From NCBI RefSeq assembly GCF_013408745.1, contig NZ_JACCBJ010000001.1, forward strand, positions 1,860,001 through 1,924,000: a stretch of DNA of 64,000 nt, given 5' to 3'. The notes beneath the pieces were generated by a model, which saw only the letters and a program-made list of their open reading frames with translations, was not told the origin of the DNA and did not search any database. The DNA comes from Leifsonia soli. Its GTDB lineage: Bacteria > Actinomycetota > Actinomycetes > Actinomycetales > Microbacteriaceae. How positions within the stretch are numbered: position 1 is the first letter of the stretch; each line of letters begins with the position of its first letter. Below, in pieces: positions 1-10,255 of the stretch. A program made the translations under genes and the position numbers.

Positions 1-1
1 G

Positions 2-1069
<1,068 letters not shown>

Positions 1070-1088
1070 GGTCCAAGAAGCGATTCCT

Positions 1089-1125
1089 CACTCTGCCGCA
1101 GTCCGGATCGGGCTGCGGCAGAGTG
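1089..1125 (+). terminator. Rho-independent type hairpin after ugpC
   Basis: A perfect 13-bp inverted repeat, CACTCTGCCGCAG (1089-1101) and its complement (1113-1125), surrounds an 11-nt loop and is followed by CTTTG. It starts 20 nt after the ATPase stop and separates that gene from the DUF4032 gene at 1171. The T-tract is short, as is common in high-GC actinobacteria. Confidence 0.75.
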
Positions 1126-1170
1126 CTTTGCGCCAGACAACACCGCCCCACCACCGACCGGAGGACCACC

Positions 1171-2472
1171 GTGGCCGGATCCGTCAACATCACCGCAGCG
1201 ACCGTCGACCCGGCGCTTCTCGACCTCCCGTGGAACGTGCCGCTCGACGAGTGGTCGAACGAGCACATCGCGGTGCTTCCGAAGGGCATCAGCCGTCACC
1301 TGGTGCGGTTCGCGAATCTCTCCGGCTACGTCATCGCCATCAAGGAGACGACGGCGGAGATGGCGCAGCGCGAGTACGACATGCTGCGGACGCTGCAGCG
1401 CCTCGACGTGCCCTGCGTCGATCCCGTCGCGGTGATCAAGAACCGGACCGACGACAACGGCACGCCCCTGAACGCGGCCCTGGTCACCCGGCACCTGAAG
1501 TTCTCGCTCCCCTACCGGGCGCTGTTCTCGCAGACGCTGCGGCCGGACACCGCGACCCGCCTGGTCGACGCCCTGGCCGTCCTGCTGGTGCGCCTGCACA
1601 TCGTCGGCTTCTTCTGGGGCGACGTGTCGCTATCGAACACCCTGTTCCGTCGCGACGCGGGCGCTTTCGCCGCCTACCTGGTGGATGCGGAGACCGGTCA
1701 GCTGTACGAGGGCGGGCTCTCGAACGGCCAGCGCGAGAACGATCTCGAGATCGCGCGCGTCAACATCGCCGGCGAGCTGATGGACCTGGAGGCCGGCGGC
1801 CGGGTGGATGAGGAGCTCGACCCGATCAGCCTCTCCGACGGGATCGTGGCGGCCTACCGCAAGCTCTGGAAGGAGCTGACGGGCAGCGAGTCGTTCTCGT
1901 CGTCGGAGCGGTGGCGCATCAGCGAGCGCGTCGAGCGTCTGAACGAGCTGGGCTTCGACATCGAGGAGCTGGCGATCAAGACCTCGGAGGAGGGCACGAA
2001 GGTGCGCATCCAGCCGAAGGTCGTGGATGCGGGTCACCACCAGCGCCGCCTGCTGCGCCTCACCGGCCTCGACACCGGAGAGAACCAGGCTCGTCGCCTG
2101 CTGAACGACCTGGACTCGTACGCGGCGACCCTCGGCAAGGAGGGGCTGGACGAGGAGGCGATGGCCCACGAGTGGCTCATGCGCGTCTTCGAGCCCGTCG
2201 TCCGCTCGATCCCCGCCGACCTCAAGGGCAAGCTGGAGCCGGCGGAGGTCTTCCACCAGCTGCTCGAGCACCGCTGGTTCATGTCGCAGAAGGAGGGACG
2301 CGATGTTCCCCTGGCGGAGGCGCTGACCTCCTACATCAACGACATCCTGCGCCATCGGCGGGACGAGGCGACCGTGATCGCCCCGCCGACCGAGACCATC
2401 AGCATCCCGGTGCTGGGCAACGGGGCCGCGGCGGACGACGAAGACGAAGACGACTGGCGCTCGAAGGTCTGA
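1171..2472 (+). CDS. DUF4032 protein with kinase-like (Bud32/InaA-type) fold
   Basis: A 433-aa protein of the actinobacterial DUF4032 family, whose function is not established. The open frame extends far upstream, but the GTG at 1171 is preceded by GGAGG at a suitable distance, and everything before it is a shadow of the ATPase gene. The N-terminal half looks like a small atypical kinase: an invariant-lysine-like IAIKET segment, a catalytic-loop-like FWGDVSLSNTLF and a metal-binding-Asp-like LVDAETG. The C-terminal half is an alpha-helical domain ending in an acidic tail (DDEDEDD). It stands alone between a terminator and the convergent rlmB gene. The kinase reading is inferred from motif spacing; no substrate is suggested by context. 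Confidence 0.8.
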   Translation: MAGSVNITAATVDPALLDLPWNVPLDEWSNEHIAVLPKGISRHLVRFANLSGYVIAIKETTAEMAQREYDMLRTLQRLDVPCVDPVAVIKNRTDDNGTPLNAALVTRHLKFSLPYRALFSQTLRPDTATRLVDALAVLLVRLHIVGFFWGDVSLSNTLFRRDAGAFAAYLVDAETGQLYEGGLSNGQRENDLEIARVNIAGELMDLEAGGRVDEELDPISLSDGIVAAYRKLWKELTGSESFSSSERWRISERVERLNELGFDIEELAIKTSEEGTKVRIQPKVVDAGHHQRRLLRLTGLDTGENQARRLLNDLDSYAATLGKEGLDEEAMAHEWLMRVFEPVVRSIPADLKGKLEPAEVFHQLLEHRWFMSQKEGRDVPLAEALTSYINDILRHRRDEATVIAPPTETISIPVLGNGAAADDEDEDDWRSKV

Positions 2473-2490
2473 CGCCGGGCCCGTCCCCGG

Positions 2491-3507
2491 CTACTTCGCC
2501 GCGCGCGCCTCGGCTCGCAGCTTGGCGATCTCGTAGAGCGTGACGCTCGCCGCGATTCCCGCGTTGAGCGACTCGGTCGCCGCGCTGATGGGGATCGAGA
2601 CGACCGCGTCGCAGGTCTCGGTCACCAGGCGCGACAGTCCCTTGCCCTCGCTGCCGACGACGATCACCACCGGCCGGTCGGCGAACGACAGACCGGGAAG
2701 GCTGACGTCGCCGCCGCCGTCGAGGCCGAGCACGAAGACGCCGGCCTTCTTGAAGTCTTTGAGGGTCTGCGTCAGGTTGGGCGCCATCGCGACGGGCGTA
2801 CGCGCCGCCGCGCCCGCCGACGTCTTCCACGCCGCCGCCGTCATGCCGACCGACCGGCGCTGCGGCACGATCACGCCCTGCCCGCCGAATGCCGCCGTCG
2901 ACCGGATGATCGCACCCAGGTTGCGCGGGTCGGTGATGCCGTCGAGCGCGACGAACAGCGGGGTCTCGGATGAGCGCAGAGTCCGGTCGAGCAGCTCGCC
3001 GGGGTGGGCGTACTCGTAGGGCGGTACCTTCAGGGCGACGCCCTGGTGGACCGCGTCGCGCCCGGCGAGCCGATCGAGCTCGGGCCGCATCACCTCGAGG
3101 ATCGGGATGCCCCGGCCTGTCGCGATCGACAGGATCTCCTTCATCCGGTCGTCGAACTCCACCCGGGCCGCGACGTACAGGGTCGAGGCCGGGATGTCGG
3201 CGCGCAGGGCCTCGAGCACCGAGTTGCGGCCGGTGACGATCTCGCTCTCGTCTCCGCTCTTGGCCCGGCGCGACGCGCCGGAGGCGCCGCGCGGCGCGGT
3301 GTCGCGCCCGCTCCGCGCGGCCTTCGCCGCCGCGCGCTCGCGCAGCGCCTTGGCCTTGCCGGCGGGGTGATAGTCGCGGTCCTCCGCCTTCGGCGTCGGG
3401 CCGCGGCCCTCCAGCGCCTTGCGGCCGTGGCCGCCGGTGCCGACCTGGGCGCCCTTCTTGCTCTTGCGCACCGCCCCGGCGCGGGGCTTTCCACCCGAGT
3501 TCTTCAT
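2491..3507 (-). CDS. rlmB: 23S rRNA 2'-O-methyltransferase RlmB (TrmH/SpoU family)
   Basis: This enzyme transfers a methyl group from SAM to a ribose 2'-OH; RlmB acts at G2251 of 23S rRNA. The three SpoU motifs are present: [16 protein letters not shown] (motif 1), [15 protein letters not shown] (motif 2) and [16 protein letters not shown] (motif 3), which form the trefoil knot. An L30e-like substrate-binding domain precedes them. The first 90 or so residues are a Lys/Arg/Gly-rich extension typical of actinobacterial versions. The start ATG at 3507 overlaps the cysS stop by 4 nt (ATGA), so the two genes form an operon and are probably translationally coupled. A longer open frame upstream exists only because it runs antiparallel through cysS. 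Confidence 0.92.
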   Translation of the reverse strand: MKNSGGKPRAGAVRKSKKGAQVGTGGHGRKALEGRGPTPKAEDRDYHPAGKAKALRERAAAKAARSGRDTAPRGASGASRRAKSGDESEIVTGRNSVLEALRADIPASTLYVAARVEFDDRMKEILSIATGRGIPILEVMRPELDRLAGRDAVHQGVALKVPPYEYAHPGELLDRTLRSSETPLFVALDGITDPRNLGAIIRSTAAFGGQGVIVPQRRSVGMTAAAWKTSAGAAARTPVAMAPNLTQTLKDFKKAGVFVLGLDGGGDVSLPGLSFADRPVVIVVGSEGKGLSRLVTETCDAVVSIPISAATESLNAGIAASVTLYEIAKLRAEARAAK

Positions 3508-4937
3508 GATCCGATGCTCCAATGCGACCCCGTCGGGGTGTCTTCGATGGTGATTCCTGCCGCCGCCAGCTCGTCGCGGATGCGATCGGCTGCGGCGAAG
3601 TCGCGTGCGGCCCGTGCCGCCTGCCGGTCGGCGAGAAGCCGCTCGATGAGCTCGCCGAGCGCCGACTCGGCGACCGACGAGCCGCCGGTGCGCCACTGCG
3701 GCGACAGCGGGTTGATGCCGAGCACCTCCGTCATCGCGAGGACATGCCCGCGCGCGGTGGCCGCCGCCTCCAAGTCTTCCGCATCGAGCGCCGCGTTGCC
3801 TGAACGCACGGTGTCGTGCAGCACGGCGAGCGCTTGCGGCACGGCGAGGTCGTCGTCCATCGCCTCCGCGAAGGCCTCCGGAACGATCTCGACGCCGTGC
3901 CCGGCGAACCGCGTGCCGGACAGCCGCCGCTCGACCCGCTCGAAGAAGCCGGCGATGCGGTCGAGCGCCGCCTCGGCCTCGCTCAGCGAGCCGTCGTGAA
4001 AGTCGATCGTCGATCGGTAGTGCGCCGACCCGAGGTAGTAGCGCACCACCAGCGGGCGGGCGGCGCCCAGCAGATCGGCCGCGTAGACCGAGTTGCCGAG
4101 CGACTTGCTCATCTTCTGACCGTTGACGTTCACGAGGCCGTTGTGTACCCAGTAGTTCGCGAACGCGTCCCCCGCTGCCGTGGACTGCGCGAGCTCGTTC
4201 TCGTGGTGCGGGAAGCGCAGGTCGAGGCCGCCGCCGTGGATGTCGAACTGCGGCCCCAGATAGCGGCGCGACATGGCCGAGCACTCGATGTGCCAGCCGG
4301 GACGGCCGTCGCCCCACGGCGACGGGAAGGCCGCCGACGGCGGCTCGTCCTCTTTGCGGCCCTTCCAGAGGGCGAAGTCGCGGGGGTCGCGCTTCGCTCG
4401 CGGATCGGCGTCGGCCGCCGCCTCCATGTTGTCGATGCTCTGCCGGGTGAGCTCGCCGTACGACGGCCAGCTCTTCACGTCGAAGTACACGTCGCCCGAG
4501 CCGTCGGCCGCCGCATAGGCGTGGCCGGCGTCGATCAGGCGCTGGATGAGCTCCTGCATCTGCGGGATGCTGGCGGTCGCCCGCGGCTCGTACGTGGGCG
4601 GCTGGACGCCGATAGCACGGTAGGAGTCCGTGAACTCCAGCTCGAAGCGGTAGGCGAGCGCCCACCACTCCTCGCTGCCGCCCTCGGCCTGCCCGGCCGC
4701 GGCGTTGACCAGGATCTTGTCGTCGATGTCGGTGACGTTGCGCACCAGGGTGACGTCGAGCCCGCGGTAGCTGAGCCACCGCCGGAGCTGGTCGTAGACG
4801 AGGGCCGATCGCAGGTGCCCGATGTGCGGCGACGACTGCACGGTGGGCCCGCACACGTACATACCGACCTCGCCGTCCCGCAACGGGACGAAGTCGCGCA
4901 GAGCGCCCGCCTTGGTGTCGTAGAGCCGAAGAGTCAC
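3504..4937 (-). CDS. cysS: cysteinyl-tRNA synthetase
   Basis: A class I aminoacyl-tRNA synthetase (477 aa) that charges tRNA-Cys in the cytoplasm. Diagnostic features are the zinc-site MYVCGPTVQ, the HIGH motif in [24 protein letters not shown] and the KMSKS loop [10 protein letters not shown]. The length is normal for bacterial CysRS, and the tail matches the helical anticodon-binding region. The close mycothiol-biosynthesis paralogue MshC is shorter, which makes CysS the better call. It is the first gene of a two-gene operon with rlmB. Confidence 0.96.
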   Translation of the reverse strand: MTLRLYDTKAGALRDFVPLRDGEVGMYVCGPTVQSSPHIGHLRSALVYDQLRRWLSYRGLDVTLVRNVTDIDDKILVNAAAGQAEGGSEEWWALAYRFELEFTDSYRAIGVQPPTYEPRATASIPQMQELIQRLIDAGHAYAAADGSGDVYFDVKSWPSYGELTRQSIDNMEAAADADPRAKRDPRDFALWKGRKEDEPPSAAFPSPWGDGRPGWHIECSAMSRRYLGPQFDIHGGGLDLRFPHHENELAQSTAAGDAFANYWVHNGLVNVNGQKMSKSLGNSVYAADLLGAARPLVVRYYLGSAHYRSTIDFHDGSLSEAEAALDRIAGFFERVERRLSGTRFAGHGVEIVPEAFAEAMDDDLAVPQALAVLHDTVRSGNAALDAEDLEAAATARGHVLAMTEVLGINPLSPQWRTGGSSVAESALGELIERLLADRQAARAARDFAAADRIRDELAAAGITIEDTPTGSHWSIGS

Positions 4938-5025
4938 GGCATAAGCCTACGGGCCGCACCGCGGCCGCCGCTCCGCCGTGACCGAGTTGGGGAAAACAGC
5001 GCCTCACCGCGGGCTGTGGACGGAT

Positions 5026-6183
5026 TCAGCCCAGCAGCAGCGCCGTCGCCTGCGCGGTGACGCCCTCGCCGCGTCCGGCGAAGCCGAGGCCGTCGGTCGT
5101 GGTGGCCCCGACCGACACCGGCGCCCCGAGGATCGCGGACAGCCGGTCCTGCGCCTCCTGCCGCCGCGGAGCGAACTTCGGCCGGTTGCCGACCAGCTGC
5201 ACCGCCACATTGCCGATCCGGAAGCCGGCTCCCTCCACCAGCCGCCGCGCCTCTGCGAGGAACACGTCGCCGTGGGCACCGGAGAACCGAGGATCGCCCG
5301 TCCCGAACACCCCGCCGATGTCGCCGAGACCGGCGGCGGACAGCAGCGCGTCCACGATCGCGTGGGCGACAGCGTCGCCGTCGCTATGACCCGCGAGTCC
5401 CGGCTCCCCCGGCCAGTGCAGCCCGGCGAGCCACAGCTCCGCCGTCGGGTCGAAGGCATGCGTGTCGCTCCCCGTTCCCACCCTCGGGGTCACCGAGCCC
5501 GCGAGCAGCTCCTCGGCCCGCCGGAGGTCCCACGGCGTCGTCACCTTGAAGGCGTGCGCGTCGCCCGGAACCACATCCACCCGGAAGCCGGCGGCGGCCA
5601 CGAGGCCGGCGTCGTCCGTCTCGTCGCTCTCGGCGAGCGCGTACGCCGTGAGCAGCTGCTCGCGTGGGAAGCCCTGCGGCGTCTGCACCGCCGACAGCGC
5701 CGACCGGTCGACGGTCTCGTGGACCTGACCGTCGCCGCCGATGCGCTTCACGGTGTCGCTCACCGGCAGACCGGGGACGACCCCGTATCCGCGCTCGACC
5801 ACCGCATCCACGACGGCGTCGAACAGCGCGGAGGGAGCGAGTGCCCGCGCCGCGTCGTGCACGAGGACGATGTCGGCGTCCGCATCCACCACGACCAGCC
5901 CTTCGGCGACCGACGCCTGCCGGGTCGCACCGCCAGCGACCACGGCGACCGTGCGGCCCATCACCGCCGCCGCAAGGACTCCGGCCTCCTCCACCCGGTC
6001 CGCCGGAGCGACCACAATCGGGTCGGCGACGTGCCGCATGCCGCGGACGGCATGGAGCGACCGCTCCAGCAGGGTGAGCCCACGCAACGGCACGAAGGCC
6101 TTGGGGAGTTCCGCGCCCAGGCGCGTGCCCGATCCTGCTGCGACGACGACGACCGCGACGCGCGGTCCGGGGATGCTGTCCAC
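5026..6183 (-). CDS. ispDF: bifunctional IspD/IspF of the MEP isoprenoid pathway
   Basis: A 385-aa fusion of 2-C-methyl-D-erythritol 4-phosphate cytidylyltransferase (IspD, about residues 1-220) and 2-C-methyl-D-erythritol 2,4-cyclodiphosphate synthase (IspF, about 228-385). IspD shows the CTP-binding loop [18 protein letters not shown] and VHDAARAL. IspF shows the zinc-binding [21 protein letters not shown] and [16 protein letters not shown] at 6183 is chosen because the protein then begins directly before the first IspD strand; the open frame continues upstream through the carD terminator and into carD. The Shine-Dalgarno sequence is weak. carD next door is separated by a strong terminator, so ispDF probably has its own promoter. 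Confidence 0.92.
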   Translation of the reverse strand: MDSIPGPRVAVVVVAAGSGTRLGAELPKAFVPLRGLTLLERSLHAVRGMRHVADPIVVAPADRVEEAGVLAAAVMGRTVAVVAGGATRQASVAEGLVVVDADADIVLVHDAARALAPSALFDAVVDAVVERGYGVVPGLPVSDTVKRIGGDGQVHETVDRSALSAVQTPQGFPREQLLTAYALAESDETDDAGLVAAAGFRVDVVPGDAHAFKVTTPWDLRRAEELLAGSVTPRVGTGSDTHAFDPTAELWLAGLHWPGEPGLAGHSDGDAVAHAIVDALLSAAGLGDIGGVFGTGDPRFSGAHGDVFLAEARRLVEGAGFRIGNVAVQLVGNRPKFAPRRQEAQDRLSAILGAPVSVGATTTDGLGFAGRGEGVTAQATALLLG

Positions 6184-6221
6184 CCGTCGAGCGTACCCGG
6201 CGGCCCGCCCTCCGGACACGA

Positions 6222-6256
6222 CGAAGGCCCCGCCGCACGGAGCGACGGGGCCTTCG
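6222..6256 (-). terminator. carD terminator hairpin
   Basis: A perfect 11-bp inverted repeat, CGAAGGCCCCG (6222-6232) and CGGGGCCTTCG (6246-6256), with a 13-nt loop. It sits between the carD stop at 6273 and the ispDF start at 6183 and so should end carD transcription. Confidence 0.75.
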
Positions 6257-6272
6257 AATTCGTCAGGAGCGC

Positions 6273-6755
6273 CTAGGAGGCCAGCACCTCGTCGAGCAGG
6301 CTGGACGCCTTCTCGTCGTCGGTCTTCTCGGCGAGCGCGAGCTCGGAGATCAGGATCTGGCGGGCCTTGGCGAGCATGCGCTTCTCGCCGGCGGAGAGGC
6401 CGCGGTCCTGATCGCGACGCCACAGGTCGCGGACGACCTCGGAGACCTTGATGACATCGCCGGAGGCGAGCTTCTCCAGGTTGGCCTTGTAGCGACGGGA
6501 CCAGTTGGTCGGCTCCTCGGTGAACGGAGCGCGCAGCACCTCGAAGACGCGGTCGAGACCCTCGCGGCCGATGACGTCGCGCACACCGACCAGATCGACG
6601 TTCTCGGCGGGGACCTCGATGGTGAGGTCGCCCTGCGTCACGTTGAGCTTGAGGTACAGCTTCTCTTCACCCTTGATGATTCTCTTCTTGACTTCGGTGA
6701 TCGTTGCGGCACCGTGGTGCGGATAGACGACGGTCTCGCCAACCTCGAAAAGCAT
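6273..6755 (-). CDS. carD: CarD family RNA polymerase-binding regulator
   Basis: A 160-aa CarD, a global regulator that binds the RNA polymerase beta subunit and the upstream fork of the promoter bubble to stabilise open complexes, mainly at rRNA promoters; it is essential in mycobacteria. The N-terminal Tudor-like domain begins [19 protein letters not shown]. The C-terminal helical DNA-binding domain contains the conserved Trp in [18 protein letters not shown]. Full length. The gene lies upstream of ispDF on the same strand, as is common in actinobacteria. The AT-richer segment just upstream, with TATCCT on the minus strand near 6785, could be its -10 element. Confidence 0.96.
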   Translation of the reverse strand: MLFEVGETVVYPHHGAATITEVKKRIIKGEEKLYLKLNVTQGDLTIEVPAENVDLVGVRDVIGREGLDRVFEVLRAPFTEEPTNWSRRYKANLEKLASGDVIKVSEVVRDLWRRDQDRGLSAGEKRMLAKARQILISELALAEKTDDEKASSLLDEVLAS

Positions 6756-6894
6756 AGATTTGTTGTCCCTTCAGCAATGAATAGGATACCACACGAGGCA
6801 CATGCTAAGGTTCGCCCTCACGCCTCCCGACGGCCGGGAAGACCCCTCCTCATGGGATAGAGTTGCAGGGGAAAATCACCGGGAGGGTCATTCA

Positions 6895-7401
6895 GTGAAA
6901 GCTCGAGTCGCGGCGTCCGTCGCCCTCGCCCTGGCCGTCGCGTTCGGCACCGCGGGATGCGGTTTCATCGCCCCACAGGCCACCACCAAGCACTACGACG
7001 CGAGCGATGGCGTGAGCGGGAACGTCGGCTCGATCGACGTCCGCAACGCGATCATCGTCACCGACGCGAAGAACGGCACGGTCGGCAACCTCGTGGTGAC
7101 CCTCGTGAACACGGACACCAAGAGCCACCGCGTCGCCATCAGCGCAGGAGACCAGAGCTCCAGCGCGGCGTACGTCACCGTCCAGCCCGGCCAGGTCAAG
7201 CAGCTCGGCCAGGACCCGGAGAACGGCGGCCCGAGCAACGTGCTGATCCCCGAGTTCACGACGAAGCCGGGCGCGCTCTTCCCCGTCTACTTCCAGTACG
7301 GCGACGAGACCGGCGTCAACCTCAAGGTGCCGGTGCTCGACGGCCAGCTGCCCGAGTACTCCAGCCTCGTGCCGCCGACGATTCTTCCGGCCGCGCGGTA
7401 A
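6895..7401 (+). CDS. putative DNA-binding/secreted lipoprotein, function unknown
   Basis: A predicted 168-aa lipoprotein. GTG at 6895 is chosen because GGGAGG lies just upstream and the protein then starts with a short basic signal peptide and a lipobox ending in GTAGC, with the lipidated Cys near residue 22. The mature part is beta-rich (VGSIDVRNAIIVTD, VVTLVNTDTKSHRVAI), resembling small immunoglobulin-like lipoproteins that actinobacteria commonly encode near the senX3-regX3 locus. No catalytic residues are evident. It is monocistronic and convergent with regX3, sharing a bidirectional terminator. Confidence 0.8.
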   Translation: MKARVAASVALALAVAFGTAGCGFIAPQATTKHYDASDGVSGNVGSIDVRNAIIVTDAKNGTVGNLVVTLVNTDTKSHRVAISAGDQSSSAAYVTVQPGQVKQLGQDPENGGPSNVLIPEFTTKPGALFPVYFQYGDETGVNLKVPVLDGQLPEYSSLVPPTILPAAR

Positions 7402-7425
7402 CCACCGCCCGGCGTCCCGGACAGC

Positions 7426-7460
7426 AGAAGCCGCCCCGCGCATCGCGCAGGGCGGCTTCT
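7426..7460. terminator. bidirectional terminator between lipoprotein gene and regX3
   Basis: A perfect 11-bp inverted repeat, AGAAGCCGCCC (7426-7436) and GGGCGGCTTCT (7450-7460), with a 13-nt loop between two convergent genes. It can serve both strands. Confidence 0.75.
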
Positions 7461-7474
7461 CTCGTCGGTGGCCC

Positions 7475-8158
7475 TCAGGCGTTGAAGCGGTACCCCAGCC
7501 CGCGCACGGTCACCAGCATCCGCGGCTCCGAGGGGCTCTCCTCGATGCGCGACCGGATGCGCTTGATGTGCACGTCGAGCGTCTTGGTGTCGCCGAAGTA
7601 GTCGCTCCCCCACACCCGGTCGATCAGCTGGCCGCGCGTGAGCACGCGTCCGGCATTCCGGAGCAGCAGCTCCAGCAGCTCGAATTCCTTCAGCGGCATG
7701 GAGATCTCGGCGCCGTTGACGGCGACGGTGTGGCGGTCGACATCCATGCGCACGGTGCCGGCCTCCAGCACGCCGTCGTCCTGCTGCTGCTCCTCGTCGA
7801 CCCGGCGACGGAGCACGGCACGGATGCGCGCGAGCAGCTCGCGCGACGAGTACGGCTTCGTGACGTAGTCGTCGGCGCCCAGCTCCAGCCCCACCACGAT
7901 GTCCACCTCGGAGTCCTTGGCGGTCAGCATGATGATCGGGACGTTGGACCGGGTGCGGATCTCGCGGCACACCTCGGTGCCCGGGATGCCGGGGAGCATG
8001 AGGTCGAGCAGGATGAGGTCGGCGCCGTCGCGGTCGAACGCGGCCAGCGCGGAGGGGCCGTCCTCCGCGATCTCCACCTCGTAGCCCTCCCGCTTCAGCA
8101 GGTACGCGAGCGGCTCGCTGAGCGAGGCCTCGTCCTCGACGAGCAGGATGGATGTCAC
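7475..8158 (-). CDS. regX3: response regulator RegX3/PhoP (OmpR family)
   Basis: A 227-aa response regulator that activates phosphate-starvation genes. The receiver domain shows the acidic pocket (ED at 8-9), phospho-acceptor Asp52 in ILLDLMLPG, and Lys101 in YVTKPYSS. The C-terminal winged helix carries the OmpR signature (GRVLTRGQLIDRVWG, TLDVHIKRIRSRI, VRGLGYRFN). GTG at 8158 overlaps the histidine-kinase stop by 4 nt (GTGA), so kinase and regulator are co-transcribed. PHO-box-like direct repeats before ppk and pstS in this window are its expected binding sites. With phoU adjacent, RegX3/PhoP is the best identification. Confidence 0.92.
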   Translation of the reverse strand: MTSILLVEDEASLSEPLAYLLKREGYEVEIAEDGPSALAAFDRDGADLILLDLMLPGIPGTEVCREIRTRSNVPIIMLTAKDSEVDIVVGLELGADDYVTKPYSSRELLARIRAVLRRRVDEEQQQDDGVLEAGTVRMDVDRHTVAVNGAEISMPLKEFELLELLLRNAGRVLTRGQLIDRVWGSDYFGDTKTLDVHIKRIRSRIEESPSEPRMLVTVRGLGYRFNA

Positions 8159-9306
8159 TGGTTGTCTCCTATCGGGGGTCGGACACTGGATGCCTCGGGC
8201 AGCCGGATCGTGAACGTGGAGCCGCGGCCCGGCTGCGACCAGACGCGCACTTCGCCGCCGTGATTCTGGACGGCGTGCTTGACGATCGAGAGGCCGAGGC
8301 CGGTGCCGCCGGTGTTGCGCGACCGCGCCTGGTCGACGCGGAAGAAGCGCTCGAAGACGCGGTCGAGGTCCTCCTCGGGGATTCCCTCTCCCTGGTCGGT
8401 CACCGCGATCTCGACCACCCCTCCCGTGCTGCGCACGCCGATCCCGATGCGGGAGTCGTCCGGCGAGTACTGGATCGCGTTCGAGATCAGGTTGTGGACG
8501 GCCGTGACGAGCAGGTTCTCGTTGCCGATGACCTGGGCCTCCTTGTCGCCGCGCATGGCGATCTCGATGTTGCGGGTCTCGGCGGCCACGCGGTTCTGGT
8601 CGATGGCGGCTTTGACGACCTTGCTGGCGGACAGCTCGGTCGCATTGCCGAGCGCGTCCGTCGCCTGCAGCCGGCTCAGCTCGATGATGTCCTGGGTGAT
8701 GCGGGCGAGCCGCTGCGCCTCCTCCGAGAGCCGCATGGCGAACCGGCGCACCTGCTCGGGGTCGTCGGATGCCCCGTCGAGCGCCTCGGCGAGCAGGCTG
8801 ACGGCTCCGATGGGCGTCTTGAGCTCGTGGCTGATGTTGGCCACGAAGTCCCGGCGCACCGCATCCAGCCGGTACGACTCCGTGCGGTCCTCGGCGAGGA
8901 GCAGGATGTAGCGCGAGCCGAGGCGGGCGACCCGGACGCTCAGGTGGATGCCGGCGTCGCCGAACGGTCCGCGCGAGAGCTCGCACTCCTCGGTGAGCGA
9001 CTCGCCGCTCCGTCTGACCCGGTCGACGAGGTCGACGAGGTGCGGATGCACGAGCGCGCCGTTCCAGACCAGGCCGATGGCGTGGGCGCCGGGCGACGCC
9101 TTGATAACGTTGTTGGACGGGTCGAGCACGACTCCGGCCGACTCGAGCGCGTCCAGCACCTGGTCGACGCCGTCGGGCACCGCCGGGTTCACCACCTCGG
9201 CGGCGTGGTGACCGCGTCGGGCTGCGATGTGCAGGATCCACACGAAACCGGCGCCGACGGCGAGCCCCAGGCCCAGCGACAGCAGCACCAACCAGGTGGA
9301 GTCCAT
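8155..9306 (-). CDS. senX3: phosphate sensor histidine kinase SenX3/PhoR
   Basis: A 383-aa membrane histidine kinase. ATG at 9306 is chosen because the transmembrane helix then falls at residues 5-27; the open frame extends 17 codons further with no support. After a PAS-like region (about 50-150) comes the HisKA domain with phospho-acceptor His160 in FVANISHELKTP, then the ATPase domain with N-box HNLISNAIQYS, DQGEGIPEE, FFRVDQARS and GTGLGLSIV. SenX3-type kinases sense phosphate through PhoU and the Pst transporter. The partner regX3 overlaps its end and phoU is divergent 194 bp away. Confidence 0.92.
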   Translation of the reverse strand: MDSTWLVLLSLGLGLAVGAGFVWILHIAARRGHHAAEVVNPAVPDGVDQVLDALESAGVVLDPSNNVIKASPGAHAIGLVWNGALVHPHLVDLVDRVRRSGESLTEECELSRGPFGDAGIHLSVRVARLGSRYILLLAEDRTESYRLDAVRRDFVANISHELKTPIGAVSLLAEALDGASDDPEQVRRFAMRLSEEAQRLARITQDIIELSRLQATDALGNATELSASKVVKAAIDQNRVAAETRNIEIAMRGDKEAQVIGNENLLVTAVHNLISNAIQYSPDDSRIGIGVRSTGGVVEIAVTDQGEGIPEEDLDRVFERFFRVDQARSRNTGGTGLGLSIVKHAVQNHGGEVRVWSQPGRGSTFTIRLPEASSVRPPIGDNQ

Positions 9307-9390
9307 GGCCCCAAGCGTAGGTGATGCCGATGCACGCGCATGGACGGATACCGCCACCGGCCGCGTGTTTTCGCGGGTACGTTAGACAGT

Positions 9391-9423
9391 GTTCAGCCGC
9401 GCGGCACCGTTTGTTAACCTGCC
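9391..9423 (+). promoter_or_regulatory. possible PHO box upstream of phoU (weak)
   Basis: GTTCAGC at 9391 and GTTAACC at 9413 are 22 bp apart, which is two 11-bp repeat units with a poor middle unit. This resembles the GTTCACC-N4 direct repeats bound by PhoP/RegX3. It lies between the divergent senX3 and phoU starts, so it could serve either. It is weaker than the sites before ppk and pstS. Confidence 0.45.
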
Positions 9424-9499
9424 GCGGCGAACATGCAATACGGGGTCAGAAGGCCCCGACATCCCGCGTGCCCGCGCACGCCAGGAAGGACCACACCCC

Positions 9500-10156
9500 A
9501 TGCGCGAAGTCTTCCAGCAGGAGCTGGCGGAAGTTCAGGACCGCCTCGTCGAGATCGCCGAGCTGGTCGTCCGCTCCATCCAGAATGCGACGGCTGCGTT
9601 CAACGAATCCGATGTGACGCTCGCCGAGGACGTCATCGCGAACGACCACCGCATCGACGAGCTGACGGTTCTGCTCGACGAGCTCTCCATCCAGATCCTC
9701 GCCCGGCAGCAGCCGGTCGCGCGCGACCTCCGCATCGTCGTGAGCGCGCTGCGGATCAGCGCCTCGCTCGAGCGGATGGGCGACATGGCCGAGCACATCG
9801 CGCAGCTCGCGCGGTACCGGTTCCCGGACAAGGTGGTTCCGAAGAGCCTGCGCTCGACGTTCGCCGAGATGGGCCGCCTCGACGTGCAGATCGCGCAGAA
9901 GCTGGCCGAGCTGCTCCGCTCGCAGGACATCCGGCTCGCCGACGAGATCCGCAATGACGACGACGACATCGACGAGCTGCACATCAGCGTGTTCGACAAG
10001 GTGCTCGGTGAGACGTGGAAGGGACAGGCGGTCGACACGGTCGACGCGACCCTCGCCTCCCGCTACCACGAGCGCTTCGCGGACCACGCGGTCTCGATCG
10101 CGAAGAAGGTGCAGTACCTCGCCACTGGCGACTGGGCTCCCGAGCTCGCCTCCTGA
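9500..10156 (+). CDS. phoU: phosphate signalling protein PhoU
   Basis: A 218-aa PhoU, which links the Pst transporter to the SenX3 kinase and dampens the Pho response when phosphate is ample. Two tandem three-helix bundles are visible, with the metal-binding type patterns RISASLERMGDMAEHIA and YHERFADHAVSIAKK. ATG at 9500 is chosen over upstream in-frame starts because AGGAAGGA lies 8-15 nt before it and the protein begins with the family-typical MREVFQQEL. It is divergent from senX3-regX3 and separate from the pst operon at 22.5 kb, an arrangement also found in mycobacteria and streptomycetes. Confidence 0.95.
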   Translation: MREVFQQELAEVQDRLVEIAELVVRSIQNATAAFNESDVTLAEDVIANDHRIDELTVLLDELSIQILARQQPVARDLRIVVSALRISASLERMGDMAEHIAQLARYRFPDKVVPKSLRSTFAEMGRLDVQIAQKLAELLRSQDIRLADEIRNDDDDIDELHISVFDKVLGETWKGQAVDTVDATLASRYHERFADHAVSIAKKVQYLATGDWAPELAS

Positions 10157-10176
10157 CCTCACCACCTCGGCGACCC

Positions 10177-10242
10177 CCGTCGAGTACGCAAAAACTGCAC
10201 GTCGACACGGCATGTCGCGTGCAGTTTTTGCGTACTCGACGG
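10177..10242. repeat. long perfect palindrome between convergent phoU and gpmA
   Basis: Two 24-nt arms (10177-10200 and 10219-10242), perfectly complementary, surround an 18-nt loop. The arm begins CCGTCGAGTACGCAAAAACT and ends TGCAC. It fills the space between two convergent stop codons and can act as a bidirectional terminator. Its outer sequence matches the palindrome at 63421-63496 (CCGTCGAGTnCGC at the outer end, TGCACG at the inner end), so the two look like members of one dispersed intergenic element family. Confidence 0.85.
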
Positions 10243-10255
10243 AGGGTGTGCGGGA

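Noticed and set aside
3508..5007. Possible N-terminal fusion to RlmB (838-aa frame)
   Set aside because: The extension is an antiparallel-frame shadow of cysS; the ATGA overlap and normal RlmB length support the start at 3507.
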